A stretch of DNA of 64,000 bases from Musicola paradisiaca NCPPB 2511 (lineage in GTDB: Bacteria; Pseudomonadota; Gammaproteobacteria; Enterobacterales; Enterobacteriaceae), in contig NZ_CM001857.1 of NCBI RefSeq assembly GCF_000400505.1, forward strand, positions 2,470,257 to 2,534,256. The letters are read 5' to 3'. Below are positions 53,521 to 64,000 of the stretch, piece by piece. A program made the position numbers and the translations under genes. Each line of letters starts with the position of its first letter. Positions within the stretch are counted from its first letter, which is position 1. The notes under the pieces are model-generated. The model ran no database searches. It had not been told where the DNA came from and saw nothing but the letters and a program-made list of their open reading frames with translations.

Positions 53521-55326
53521 TCAATGATTCTCTGAGCCATTCTCGGCGGCATCCTGCGCCGCTTTGCCCTTGCCCACCACCGCGATGGAGAGCTCTTCCA
53601 ACGCCGCCGGATTGGCGAAGCTCGGCGCTTCGGTCATCAGACAGGCAGCCGCGGTGGTTTTCGGGAAGGCGATAACATCGCGAATGTTGTCGGTGCCGGT
53701 CAGCAGCATCACCAGACGATCCAGCCCGAAAGCCAGACCGGCGTGCGGCGGGGTACCGAACTTGAGCGCGTCCAGCAGGAAGCCGAATTTTTCGCGCTGC
53801 TGGTGTTCGTCGATGCCGAGAATGCGGAACACCGTCTGCTGCATCTCACCGTGATGAATACGCACTGAACCGCCGCCGACTTCGTAGCCGTTCAGCACCA
53901 TGTCGTAGGCGTTGGCGATAGCGGCGGTCGGGTTGGCCGCCAGCTCGGACGGCGCCATATCGCGCGGGGCGGTAAACGGATGGTGCATCGCCGCCAGGCC
54001 GCCTTCGCCGTCGTCTTCAAACATCGGGAAGTCGATGACCCACAGCGGCTGCCAGCTGTTTTCGTTGGTAATTTTCAGGTCGCGCCCCAGTTTCAGACGC
54101 AGCGCGCCCAATGCATCCGTCACCACTTTGGCGCTGTCGGCGCCGAAGAACAGGATATCCCCGTCCTGCGCCGCGGTGCGATCCAGCAACGCCGCCAGAA
54201 CCGCCTCACTGAGGAACTTGGCGACCGGGCTCTGCACGCCTTCCAGCCCTTTGGCCTTCTCGTTGACCTTGATATAAGCCAGCCCCTTGGCGCCGTAGAT
54301 TTCGATGAACTTGGCGTATTCGTCGATCTGCTTACGGCTCAGCTGGCCGCCGCCCGGCACGCGAATCGCCGCCACACGGCCTTTTGGATCGTTGGCCGGG
54401 CCGGAGAACACTTTGAAATCGACATCGTTGAGCAGGTCAGCGACGTCCACCAGTTCCAGCGGGTTACGCAAGTCCGGTTTGTCGGAACCAAAGCGACGCA
54501 TGGCTTCGGCGAAGGTCATGATCGGGAAGTCGCCCAGATCCACACCGTTGATCTCCAGCCACAGTTCGCGCACCAGTTTTTCCATCACTTCACGCACCTG
54601 CGGCGCGGTCATGAACGAGGTTTCCACGTCGATCTGGGTAAATTCCGGCTGACGGTCGGCGCGCAGGTCTTCGTCGCGGAAACATTTGACGATCTGGTAG
54701 TAGCGGTCAAAACCGGACATCATCAGCAACTGTTTGAACAGCTGCGGCGACTGCGGCAGCGCATAGAATTTGCCTTTGTGCACGCGGCTCGGCACCAGAT
54801 AGTCGCGGGCGCCTTCCGGCGTGGCTTTGGTCAGCATCGGGGTTTCGATATCAAGGAAACCGTGGCTGTCCATAAAACGGCGCACGAAGCTGGTGATGCG
54901 GGCGCGGGTTTTCAGGCGCTGGGCCATTTCCGGACGGCGCAGATCCAGGTAGCGGTATTTCAGCCGCGCTTCTTCGGTGTTGTTCTGGTTGGAGTCCAGC
55001 GGCAGCGGCTCGGCGCGGTTGATGATGCTCAGCGCGGAGGCAAACACTTCCACCTCGCCGGTGGCCATGTCTTTATTGATTTGGCTATCAGGACGAGCAC
55101 GCACGGTGCCGGTCAGTTGGATGCAGAATTCGTTGCGTAGCTCGGAAGCCAGCGTGAACGCATCCTGACGATCCGGGTCGAAGAACACCTGCACCAGACC
55201 TTCGCGGTCGCGCATGTCAATGAAGATCAAACCACCCAGATCACGGCGGCGGTTAACCCAGCCGCACAGCGTTACTTCCTGGCCCACGTGGGACAAATTC
55301 AACTGCCCGCAATATTCAGTACGCAT
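53521..55326 (-). CDS. aspS: Aspartyl-tRNA synthetase
   Basis: This 601-residue class IIb synthetase has the N-terminal OB-fold anticodon-binding domain ([26 protein letters not shown]), motif 2 ([20 protein letters not shown]), the bacterial GAD insertion (about residues 290-420) and motif 3 ([15 protein letters not shown]). It charges tRNA-Asp. Slightly longer than E. coli (590) because of the C-terminal tail [17 protein letters not shown]. First gene of the aspS-nudB-yebC-ruvC run. Confidence 0.98.
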   Translation of the reverse strand: MRTEYCGQLNLSHVGQEVTLCGWVNRRRDLGGLIFIDMRDREGLVQVFFDPDRQDAFTLASELRNEFCIQLTGTVRARPDSQINKDMATGEVEVFASALSIINRAEPLPLDSNQNNTEEARLKYRYLDLRRPEMAQRLKTRARITSFVRRFMDSHGFLDIETPMLTKATPEGARDYLVPSRVHKGKFYALPQSPQLFKQLLMMSGFDRYYQIVKCFRDEDLRADRQPEFTQIDVETSFMTAPQVREVMEKLVRELWLEINGVDLGDFPIMTFAEAMRRFGSDKPDLRNPLELVDVADLLNDVDFKVFSGPANDPKGRVAAIRVPGGGQLSRKQIDEYAKFIEIYGAKGLAYIKVNEKAKGLEGVQSPVAKFLSEAVLAALLDRTAAQDGDILFFGADSAKVVTDALGALRLKLGRDLKITNENSWQPLWVIDFPMFEDDGEGGLAAMHHPFTAPRDMAPSELAANPTAAIANAYDMVLNGYEVGGGSVRIHHGEMQQTVFRILGIDEHQQREKFGFLLDALKFGTPPHAGLAFGLDRLVMLLTGTDNIRDVIAFPKTTAAACLMTEAPSFANPAALEELSIAVVGKGKAAQDAAENGSENH

Positions 55327-55621
55327 TACGATGTCCTTTTACACCGCCGCCGATCCCATCACGCGCGCCTGTCGGCGGCGAATTGAGGCTGTCAGGCTGG
55401 TCGGCATGATTTTTCTGGAGTTGTGTCCAATAAAAAAAGGGGAACATTATAAAGGCATTTCCCCCTCGCAATAAATACGATGGTAGCGGTCTGTACGCCG
55501 CCCCGCACACACTTTTTTGTTTTTTTCCTGCGTTTGGCTGCCGGCTACACAATTGCGGGGTATGATGCCATCAACCTGTTACATTCGAGCAACACCTCAG
55601 AAACCCTCGGAACGGAACGTT

Positions 55622-56434
55622 ATGTACATCGGTTTACCGCAATGGCAGCACCCGGCATGGAGCCGACTGGGTTTGCACGACCTGGCGGATTACGCCCGTT
55701 ATTTCAACTGCGTCGAAGGCAACACCACCTTTTACGCCCTGCCCGCCGCCGAGTCGGTACTGCGCTGGCGTGACATGACGCACGATGCATTCCGCTTCTG
55801 TTTCAAATTCCCCGCCGTTATCAGCCATCAGGCCGCGCTGCGCCACTGCCAGCAGCCGGTGGCGGAGTTTTTCCGCTGCATCGAACCGCTCGGCCCAAGG
55901 CTGGGGCAGCTCTGGCTTCAGTTACCGGCGGCGTTCGGCCCGGATCAGCTAGAGGTGCTGTGGCAATTTATGGCGGCGTTGCCGACGGGGTTCAGCTACG
56001 GCGTGGAGGTGCGTCATCCGCTGTTTTTCGCCAAGGGGGATGCCGAAAGGCACCTGAATCAGGGATTGCATCAGCGTGGTATCAACCGGGTGATCATGGA
56101 CAGCAGACCGGTTCATCACGCGCAACCCACCAGCGATGCGTTGCGGGACGCCCAGCGTAAAAAACCGAAGGTGCCGTTGCATGTGGTTCGTACCGCCGAC
56201 GAACCGCTGATCCGTTTTATCGGCAATGAAGACCCGGCGGACAACCTGCGCTGGTTCACGCCCTGGATCGACAAACTGGCAGCATGGCGGGCGCATTCCC
56301 CCTATCTGTTCATCCATACCGCCGGTACCGCCAGCGCGCCGGCATTGGCGCAAGCGTTATGGCCGCAGCTCGATGCCGCCATTCCCGGCCTGCCGCCCTG
56401 CCCGGACTGGCCGCAGCAGTCGTCGCTGTTTTGA
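55622..56434 (+). CDS. yecE: YecE family protein (DUF72)
   Basis: This 270-residue protein (MYIGLPQWQHPAWSRLGLHDLADYARYFNCVEGNTTFYALP...) has the DUF72 TIM-barrel fold; RFCFKFPAVISHQAALRHC, YGVEVRHPLFFAKG, and the end PQQSSLF match E. coli YecE. The function is not established. The start at 55622 aligns with the family and an upstream in-frame start adds an unrelated stretch. Divergent from aspS. The usual downstream neighbours yecN-cmoA-cmoB are displaced by the five-gene operon at 56674-61025. Confidence 0.94.
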   Translation: MYIGLPQWQHPAWSRLGLHDLADYARYFNCVEGNTTFYALPAAESVLRWRDMTHDAFRFCFKFPAVISHQAALRHCQQPVAEFFRCIEPLGPRLGQLWLQLPAAFGPDQLEVLWQFMAALPTGFSYGVEVRHPLFFAKGDAERHLNQGLHQRGINRVIMDSRPVHHAQPTSDALRDAQRKKPKVPLHVVRTADEPLIRFIGNEDPADNLRWFTPWIDKLAAWRAHSPYLFIHTAGTASAPALAQALWPQLDAAIPGLPPCPDWPQQSSLF

Positions 56435-56673
56435 CCGGTAGCGACGCAACGGCGCCACAATGCAGGATTTCGCGCCCTCCCGGTCGGCTTGCGAAGGGGC
56501 TTCACGGGGAAACCGAGCGGCGTCGGAGCAACATGCCCGCCACGCCGTTCTCCGTATATTCATGCCGGGTTGCCACCCGTCACATTCAAGCGGTGGTGAT
56601 ATCAGGCCGTGGTGATATCAGGCGCGTAGTCCCAGGTGCGTAGTATCAGACATGTCGTTCCAGGCTTGTCATC

Positions 56674-57918
56674 TCAGGCGTGTTGATAATAAGCCCCGGC
56701 GGATTCCAGCCCGCGAATGGTTGCGTAATCCTGCCAGAGTTGCTCTTTTTGGTGGCTGACTAAGTAGACGGTGCCAGGCTGGCTGAAAACATCTTTAGTC
56801 TGCTCGACGTTATTGCCGTCAGCGACATACATTTCCACTTTTTTGAACGAGCCCAATGTCTGCAACTGCGACACAGACCCATCCGGTGCGAAAACAGCCT
56901 GTTCAGGGCTGATCAGGCAGACATTAAAGGAATGGTTTTTCAGCCGATAATAGGGCGCAACCGTCAGCGCCATAAATTTTTCAGGGTCGGTAATCGCTAT
57001 CGCGGTTGCGAGGAGTTGACCAAGCCCCGTGGTGACGCACGCGACATCGGGCCGTAAGATGCCGTCGCTTCTGGCCGCAATTTCAACCAGACAAGGCCCA
57101 TCGGCCGTTAGCATGACTTCGGCATGGCTGGGGCCGTTTTTAATCCCCAGACACGCGCACACACCTCGGGTATAGTCCGCCAGCGCGTTGAATTCCGGAT
57201 AAGACGCATCAATAATTTCATCGATATCGTAAACAATATTGCCTGAATCCAGCTTTTTCTTATGATACTTAACCATTTCCGTCACCAGAATATTCCCGGC
57301 GAGCGACACAAAATTCACCACATATTCAGTCCCCTTCAGATATTCCTGAAAAAGAACTGCCTCATTAATAATATTAAGCTTATTTTTCTTTTTGGATATT
57401 TGCTCAAATGCGCGTTGTGTCTCTTCACGGCTATTACAAATAAACACGCCGTCCGAACCTGCACTTTCCAGCGGTTTTAACACGACCGGATAATGTTGAG
57501 CATCAAGCCATGCTTGTGCATCTTGCCATGTACTGACGGCTATTTGCTGCGCCGCTTTCAGGCCGCCCGCCCGGAGTGTTTCGATCATATCGAATTTATT
57601 GCGTCGCGCCGACGTTTTGGCAAAATCATTTTGATAAGGCAGCGCCAACGCATGATTTAATTGGTCTGCTAACATCACGCCGCTTTCAGCGCCAGCGATA
57701 ATAACCTCGGCGCCGAATTTCTTAATAAAGGCCAGCGTTTGATCCATAACATCATGAACCAGTGCGTTTTCATAAATAGAAAAATCAAAACCATTATAAT
57801 AATAATCATCCAGCTGCGCGCTGGATGAAATATGAACCAGCTCACAGCCTCTATGGTGTAATTCTTTAGCAATAAATTTTCCCGATGAAAAACCATCGAC
57901 CACCGCCACTTTTTTCAT
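56674..57918 (-). CDS. ATP-grasp carboxylate-amine ligase
   Basis: This 414-residue ATP-grasp enzyme has an N-terminal Rossmann-like part (KKVAVVDGFSSGKFIAKELHHRGCELVHISSS), the ATP-binding YPVVLKPLESAGSDGVFIC, FQEYLKGTEYVVNFVSL and the metal/nucleotide block GPSHAEVMLTADGPCLVEIAARSDG. This is the build of L-amino acid ligases (BacD/DdaF-like), which join a carboxylate to an amine through an acyl phosphate. Last gene of the operon, coupled to the transporter by a 4-base ATGA overlap. AT-rich compared with the core genes around it. Substrates are unknown. Confidence 0.9.
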   Translation of the reverse strand: MKKVAVVDGFSSGKFIAKELHHRGCELVHISSSAQLDDYYYNGFDFSIYENALVHDVMDQTLAFIKKFGAEVIIAGAESGVMLADQLNHALALPYQNDFAKTSARRNKFDMIETLRAGGLKAAQQIAVSTWQDAQAWLDAQHYPVVLKPLESAGSDGVFICNSREETQRAFEQISKKKNKLNIINEAVLFQEYLKGTEYVVNFVSLAGNILVTEMVKYHKKKLDSGNIVYDIDEIIDASYPEFNALADYTRGVCACLGIKNGPSHAEVMLTADGPCLVEIAARSDGILRPDVACVTTGLGQLLATAIAITDPEKFMALTVAPYYRLKNHSFNVCLISPEQAVFAPDGSVSQLQTLGSFKKVEMYVADGNNVEQTKDVFSQPGTVYLVSHQKEQLWQDYATIRGLESAGAYYQHA

Positions 57919-58853
57919 TTTGCCTCCTGTTTATTGCCCATCTGAAATTTACTTGCCCCTAACACCACCAGTAAAATAAGGATGCCGACGACCGCAGTAA
58001 TACTTTCCCAGGAGATAAAAATACGTTGATCAATAAACTGAAAGGCTAATGTAAAGACCGGCAGCAGCAACAACAATAAAGACACATGTATCGGATCCAG
58101 AACACTGATGGAGCTCTGTATCAAAAAGATAGGAATAATATGCCCGATAACCGACAACGCCAGGACGATCATAAAGAGATCAGTGCCTGGCCATAGTGAA
58201 ATTTGACTCACCGAGCAATAAACCAACGCGGAAAATAGCATTAACACATTTCTAAACCCTAATATCTCATAGGATTTCCAGCGCTTTTGACTTAAATCTT
58301 TTGAGAAAAAGGTATACAGAACCGTGCCGATTGCGCTGGATATCACACAGATAATCCCGATGGTTCGTTCAAGATGCGTCGTATTCGTCACCCCGCTTTT
58401 TCCCAGATAGGAATTGAGAAGCATCGCAATGACACCGGCCATCACCGCCCATGCGACAACGGATTCCAGCTTGGTTGGCGTCGAGGCCCCGGTGATGAAA
58501 TAGCGTGAAATAATAATGGTTAATGCCGGCCCACAGGCAACGGAAGCGATCCCGACCACCGCCGGTTCAAGGTATTTCAGCGAAATAATCAACCCGCCCC
58601 AATTAAGCAACACGGCAACATTCACCCACAACAGGAGCGGAATGCTGGTTTTGACTTTTTGGAGATAACCCTGGCGGTTCTTTACCACCGACAGCGTAAT
58701 AAAAAACGCCATTGACAATATAAAACAATAAACAATGAATACAGCTGGATTCAGGCGCTGGGTGATATTCGCCACGAAAACATCAAAAGCCGCACTAATG
58801 ATGCAAAAGACCACCCCAAAAACCACCCCGATGAGCACGCTATTCTTATTCAT
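57915..58853 (-). CDS. EamA/DMT family membrane transporter
   Basis: This 312-residue protein has ten predicted membrane segments in two EamA-type repeats (for example VLLNWGGLIISLKYLEPAVVGIASVACGPALTIII in the first half and LMIVLALSVIGHIIPIFLIQSSISVLDPIHVSLLLLLLPVFTLAF in the second). DMT proteins usually export small metabolites, so it probably releases the product of the operon. It starts 3 bases after the YggS-like gene and overlaps the ATP-grasp gene. Confidence 0.9.
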   Translation of the reverse strand: MNKNSVLIGVVFGVVFCIISAAFDVFVANITQRLNPAVFIVYCFILSMAFFITLSVVKNRQGYLQKVKTSIPLLLWVNVAVLLNWGGLIISLKYLEPAVVGIASVACGPALTIIISRYFITGASTPTKLESVVAWAVMAGVIAMLLNSYLGKSGVTNTTHLERTIGIICVISSAIGTVLYTFFSKDLSQKRWKSYEILGFRNVLMLFSALVYCSVSQISLWPGTDLFMIVLALSVIGHIIPIFLIQSSISVLDPIHVSLLLLLLPVFTLAFQFIDQRIFISWESITAVVGILILLVVLGASKFQMGNKQEAK

Positions 58854-58856
58854 GCG

Positions 58857-59516
58857 TTATGACCTTTCGCCAAATATGGCGCTACCAACCCGAACCATCG
58901 TCGAGTTATAGCACAACGCGAGTTTATAATCATTACTCATTCCCATACTTAATTGTGGGAAATGGTATTTCTCAGTAATAGCGCTCATCTGACTGAAATA
59001 GACACTGACATCCTTTTCGTTAGGCGGTATACACATTACCCCTTCAATACAGATATTATCCAGACGGGAGACATGAGCAAACACATCGTCAAAGTCATTA
59101 ACACTGACGCCGCTTTTTTGTGGCTCATCGCCGATATTTATCTGGATAAATATTTTTTGCGTTTTACCCAGCGATTTTGCGCAGGATGAGATCTTGTCAG
59201 CTAACGACGCTCTATCGACAGATTGAATCACATCAAAAAACTCTACAATTTTGGCGACTTTTCTCGATTGTAAACCACCAATAAAATGTAACTCCAGATC
59301 CTCATATTGATTTCTGAGTGCGTCCCATTTATTTATCGCTTCATCAACCCGGCTTTCCCCAAAACAGCGGTGGCCTGCATGGATTAATGGCTGTATTTTA
59401 TCCATGGTGTGGAATTTAGACACCACCAACAACCTCGCCGCTCTGGAAACCGCCTCAACCGACGCTTTGATTCCCAGATAGTTATCTAATGCTTCCTCAT
59501 TGCTATACTTCATCAT
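58857..59516 (-). CDS. YggS-like PLP-binding protein (alanine racemase N-terminal fold)
   Basis: This 219-residue protein resembles YggS/PLPBP: LLVVSKFHTMDKIQPLIHAGHRCFGESRVDEAINKW, LHFIGGLQSRKVAKIVEFFDVIQSVDR, IQINIGDEPQKSGVS, LSMGMSNDYKLAL and VRVGSAIFGER. The PLP Lys34 is in VSKFH. YggS proteins manage PLP and affect amino acid pools. It is shorter and more diverged than the housekeeping YggS, so a dedicated role in the pathway is likely. The ATGATG start overlaps the stop of the phosphoribosyltransferase gene. Confidence 0.9.
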   Translation of the reverse strand: MMKYSNEEALDNYLGIKASVEAVSRAARLLVVSKFHTMDKIQPLIHAGHRCFGESRVDEAINKWDALRNQYEDLELHFIGGLQSRKVAKIVEFFDVIQSVDRASLADKISSCAKSLGKTQKIFIQINIGDEPQKSGVSVNDFDDVFAHVSRLDNICIEGVMCIPPNEKDVSVYFSQMSAITEKYHFPQLSMGMSNDYKLALCYNSTMVRVGSAIFGERS

Positions 59517-60076
59517 TTCACCACAGTGACTTTATCTGCTGTGACATGGATCTTCAAAATAGACGTAATCTCATGACCGGTTTGTGTTCTGACTTTTTCC
59601 CGCCCGTGGTTTTGTATTTTTTCTACCGCACAAATGATCTTTTCAATTTTCCCGCCTGCATTTTCGACCGCATTGACTAATGAGATCACGGCGCCCCCTG
59701 TACTTAAGGTATCATCAATCACAATAACGCGGTCGCCTTGATTAATACCATTCAAATACATTTTCCCTTCAAAATATTCTGATTTAATCTCAACGACATT
59801 ATTATTAAGCTCGCTAAGACTATAGGGATACCATCTCGCCATGGCTAACGGCTTCCCGGTCAGCAATGATAGAGTGGTCGCTAAAGGTGCGCCTTTATCT
59901 TCTTCCGTAATGATTTTGTCAAAATCGATATTGAGGTGTTTTAATATCTCATACGCCACTTCCATAAGCACCTGTGGCCTTAATGCCGGGAGTTGGTCAG
60001 TAAACTCATTCACCGTCGTCAACGACTTCCCTGAATTCACCACTCTGGCTTGGGTATAAATTTCCTTTAATAACAT
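59513..60076 (-). CDS. Phosphoribosyltransferase family protein
   Basis: This 187-residue protein carries the PRPP-binding signature RVIVIDDTLSTGGAVISLVNAVENAGG and an ITEEDKGAPLATTLSLLTGKPL segment typical of type I phosphoribosyltransferases of the adenine/orotate kind. It could attach ribose 5-phosphate to a base-like substrate, or bind nucleotides in a regulatory way. AAGGA lies 8 bases before the ATG at 60076. It follows the PLP enzyme gene by 10 bases and overlaps the YggS-like gene. Confidence 0.88.
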   Translation of the reverse strand: MLLKEIYTQARVVNSGKSLTTVNEFTDQLPALRPQVLMEVAYEILKHLNIDFDKIITEEDKGAPLATTLSLLTGKPLAMARWYPYSLSELNNNVVEIKSEYFEGKMYLNGINQGDRVIVIDDTLSTGGAVISLVNAVENAGGKIEKIICAVEKIQNHGREKVRTQTGHEITSILKIHVTADKVTVVK

Positions 60077-60086
60077 GCCATCGTCC

Positions 60087-61025
60087 TTACTTTGAATATT
60101 CCGGATAAATACCATCCCAGCGGCTCTTATACTTCCAGGCGCTGTCAAAAAATAATGTAACTATGATTTTATTATGGATATCTTCCATCAAGCTTTCGCT
60201 CATCACAATATTCGAACCACACGTAGGGCCGATACCCAATCCATTGCTGTCGATAAACGCCCGCATTCTCTCCCAGGCAAGCTCGCCATTAACCACTTTA
60301 ATTTCATCGATTAAATCCAAATCGGTATTTATCGATAATACCCCCGCGCCCAACCCCATTAAATTGTGGCTATGGTGCTTAAACGTGATGCCCTTCCTTT
60401 TCGCATAGACAGGGGCTGATTTATCCACTTCAATCCCTATCGTTTTAATATCAGGGTATGCTTGTTTTAAAACCTTAGCGATGCCGGAGAATGTTCCCCC
60501 GGTGCCAATTGAGCAGACAAAATAATCAGGGCTTACGTCTTTTTCTCGTAACTGAGCAATAATTTCCTGGCCGCAGGAAAACCATGCTTTCATATTTAAC
60601 GTCGTCCCAGCCTGATTGAGATAAAACGTATTCTGGTTGGTCTCAACATAGTTAAGGGCGGCTTCAACCGACCCATTCAGAAATTTCTCCTTGGGGGTTT
60701 CTACGACGGTGCCGCCAAACATTCTGATCTGTTCAAGCCGTTCCGCCGTCATACCTTCAGGCATGAACACAACCACACGATAGCCTTTCTGCTGCCCTAT
60801 CCACGCTAACGCTGCGCCGCCATTTCCCGTGGAGCAATCAACCAGCGTCATTCCTGGGGCGATTTTATTTTCGCGTTCAAGCGTATTAATAATATGCAGA
60901 AACGTCCTGTCTTTATGACTACCGGTCGGATTCTGGAATTCACATTTAGCAAACAACCTATTCCCATTGAACGCTAAATTTGATAGTTCCACTAGTGCCG
61001 TATTTCCTATATCGCACAATTTCAT
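60087..61025 (-). CDS. Cysteine synthase-like PLP enzyme (fold type II)
   Basis: This 312-residue protein belongs to the tryptophan synthase beta/cysteine synthase superfamily. The PLP Lys38 is in NPTGSHKDRTFLHI, followed by DCSTGNGGAALAW and the phosphate-binding CSIGTGGTFSGIAKVLKQAYP. PTCGSNIVMSESL lies near the end. Relatives perform beta-replacement on O-activated serine, or threonine-synthase-like chemistry. It is the first gene of the operon and probably makes an unusual amino acid. A 17-bp repeat array lies upstream. Confidence 0.9.
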   Translation of the reverse strand: MKLCDIGNTALVELSNLAFNGNRLFAKCEFQNPTGSHKDRTFLHIINTLERENKIAPGMTLVDCSTGNGGAALAWIGQQKGYRVVVFMPEGMTAERLEQIRMFGGTVVETPKEKFLNGSVEAALNYVETNQNTFYLNQAGTTLNMKAWFSCGQEIIAQLREKDVSPDYFVCSIGTGGTFSGIAKVLKQAYPDIKTIGIEVDKSAPVYAKRKGITFKHHSHNLMGLGAGVLSINTDLDLIDEIKVVNGELAWERMRAFIDSNGLGIGPTCGSNIVMSESLMEDIHNKIIVTLFFDSAWKYKSRWDGIYPEYSK

Positions 61026-61913
61026 GCAACCATTCCTAATAAATCAAGACGAAAGATGAAAGATAACCATCCATTTAATAACCACAGCTATTTAATAACT
61101 ACAGCTATTTAATAACCACAGCCATTTAATGGCCATTTGATAAATACAGCCATTTAACGAACATAGCCATTTAATAAAAATGGCTGTTAAATAAAAACGA
61201 TGATCACGCAAAAACACTCATCGCATAAGAAATCATCACGTAAAAATCACTGAATAAAAATAGCCATCCAATACGCATATTACCAGCCTGAATTTGATAC
61301 TCTTATTCAAAAAACGAGTCAAGCGTATTTTTATAATTCATACATTCGTCATTAATCATTACTTAGGCGTCTATTTATTCCATCCCGTATAATCAATAAA
61401 TCACAATAAGCATCTGGGTATTACTCGCATTAAAAGCAGCAATATTTTATTTATCATGTCGTTTTTTAAACATTGCGCGTTTATTCGTGATGAATAGTTT
61501 ATTTATTACCATAGGATTTTCTTATTTTTATTGCATGATATTACAGCCATTATTTCCCAACATGATCACAACAGAATTAACAATAAAATAAAAATCTCCT
61601 TTTCATCATTAACAACGTCATTCTGAATTTACCCCGGTGAATCCACCTGTCGGTGAATAATGTTATTTCTAAACGAAGATAAAAATGGCATCGAGAGGCG
61701 GGTTAGCCGGCATTGATATCCGCCATATTTCGCATTGCAGATGCGCGGGCCGCCTGTTTGAGCATGTCGATTTTTATTACGCCAGAGCCGCCGGGATGAC
61801 TCCTTTCTCCACGAAAAATCACCTACAATGTGCGCGCCTGTTTTATGCGGTGTCAGTCCGACGCCCCGGCTTTCGGCGCTGCGGACATGTTTGGTCAGGG
61901 AGTGGAGTGTAAT
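61026..61913. other. Long AT-rich region upstream of the five-gene operon
   Basis: Almost 900 bases between the PLP enzyme gene and yecN, very AT-rich to about 61700. It contains the 17-bp repeat array (separate entry). A 75-codon plus-strand frame at 61685-61912 has no family and no clear ribosome binding site. No RNA gene is recognised. Confidence 0.5.
61073..61185. repeat. Imperfect 17-bp tandem repeats
   Basis: Units of the type ATTTAATAACCACAGCY start at 61073, 61090, 61107, 61135, 61152 and 61169, with one shortened 11-bp unit at 61124. The array begins 48 bases upstream of the start of the PLP enzyme gene, so it lies in or next to the promoter of the five-gene operon. Confidence 0.85.
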
Positions 61914-62309
61914 ATGGTCAGTGCGCTCTATGTGGTACTCGGCGCAATCTTGTTAATCAAATTGTCGATAGATGTGGTGAAGCTGCGGATGCAGTACCGT
62001 GTGGCGTATGGCGATGGCGGTTTTTATGAACTGCAAACCGCGATCCGCGTCCACGGTAACGCAGTGGAATACATCCCTATCGGCGCCATTATGCTGGTGC
62101 TGATGGAGATGAACGGCGCCTTAAACGCCATGGTTCATCTGTGCGGCATTCTGCTGATGCTGGGTCGGCTGTGTCATTACTATGGTTTGCGGCATCGGGA
62201 GTTCGGTTGGCGGCGTTCCGGTATGGCGGCCACCTATGTGTCGTTGGTGCTGATGGTGGTGTTCAATCTCTATTATTTGCCCTGGGAGCTGGTGTTTACG
62301 CTGCGATAA
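61914..62309 (+). CDS. yecN: MAPEG family membrane protein YecN
   Basis: This 131-residue protein has about four membrane segments. LRMQYRVAYGDGGFYELQTAIRVHGNAVEYIPIGAIMLVLMEMNG matches the MAPEG family (membrane-associated eicosanoid/glutathione metabolism), and size equals E. coli YecN. A glutathione-dependent activity is possible but unproven. GGAGTGTAAT precedes the ATG. Core synteny with cmoAB resumes here. Confidence 0.93.
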   Translation: MVSALYVVLGAILLIKLSIDVVKLRMQYRVAYGDGGFYELQTAIRVHGNAVEYIPIGAIMLVLMEMNGALNAMVHLCGILLMLGRLCHYYGLRHREFGWRRSGMAATYVSLVLMVVFNLYYLPWELVFTLR

Positions 62310-62405
62310 CCGCGTTCGCCAGCAGCAGGAATACGCAACATCTGCGACGGTAAGGGCGCCCCCCCTTACCGTCTTTCGTTCATCAACCGCCGCACTTTCT
62401 GCTAG

Positions 62406-64000
<1,595 letters not shown>

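Noticed and set aside
53980-55140. Plus-strand open frame of 386 codons across aspS
   Set aside because: Antisense shadow of aspS.
61073-61185. 17-bp repeats considered as a CRISPR array or origin iterons
   Set aside because: No unique spacers, no cas genes, no replication initiator gene nearby; more likely a promoter-associated repeat.

Overview
The window comes from a soft-rot enterobacterium, most probably a Dickeya species. The evidence is a GH30 glucuronoxylanase that closely matches XynA of Erwinia (Dickeya) chrysanthemi, the enterobacterial gene orders holE-ptrB, hexR-pykA-lpxM-mepM-znuACB-ruvAB and ruvC-yebC-nudB-aspS-yecE-yecN-cmoAB, and an SdsR small RNA next to yebY. Most of the window is GC-rich core chromosome. 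It is interrupted by AT-rich or accessory blocks.

Layout. 1-4.7 kb: the 3' part of a chemotaxis receptor, a DJ-1/PfpI isonitrile-hydratase-like gene, a phage-type lysis cassette (holin, lambda R-like endolysin, overlapping Rz/Rz1 spanins) with no other phage genes nearby, and an OsmC-like protein. 4.9-9.9 kb: a three-gene operon of DUF1800, Tat-exported DUF1501 and a chitin-synthase-type GT2. 10-12.2 kb: an AT-rich patch with an orphan HTH protein, an intergenic repeat, a small secreted Cys protein and ydcH. 12.5-24.4 kb: lpxP, cspA with its cold-shock leader, SdsR, yebY, ftnA, copD, holE, a 7-bp tandem repeat, ptrB, purT (PurR box), and a paired small DMT transporter with a divergent LysR gene. 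24.4-41.1 kb: xynA, eda, zwf (HexR box), hexR, pykA, a secreted Lys/Ala-rich protein, lpxM, mepM, znuA/znuCB (Zur box), ruvB, ruvA and a nickel/cobalt permease.

41.4-51.5 kb is an accessory catabolic cluster inserted between ruvA and ruvC: transketolase, transaldolase, an RpiB paralogue, a sorbitol-type PTS EIIA, a KdgT-like permease, a kinase whose N-terminus is a sorbitol-type PTS EIIB fused to DUF1537, PdxA2, a divergent TIM paralogue and a SorC-family regulator. The layout predicts import and phosphorylation of a four-carbon sugar acid (or related tetrose compound), oxidation/decarboxylation to a triose phosphate, and entry into the non-oxidative pentose phosphate pathway. The EIIA plus EIIB-kinase pair without any EIIC is the most unusual feature of the window.

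51.6-56.4 kb returns to core genes (ruvC, yebC, nudB, aspS, yecE). 56.7-61.0 kb is an AT-rich, tightly coupled five-gene operon (cysteine-synthase-like PLP enzyme, phosphoribosyltransferase, YggS-like PLP protein, EamA transporter, ATP-grasp ligase). It is preceded by a 17-bp repeat array and looks like a small-molecule biosynthesis and export system of unknown product. The window ends in yecN, cmoA and the start of cmoB.

Four genes (hexR, lpxM, the cluster tkt and tpiA2) each carry a single-base indel in an A/T homopolymer. This pattern suggests sequence error as much as real mutation, and these frames should be checked before any biology is read into them.
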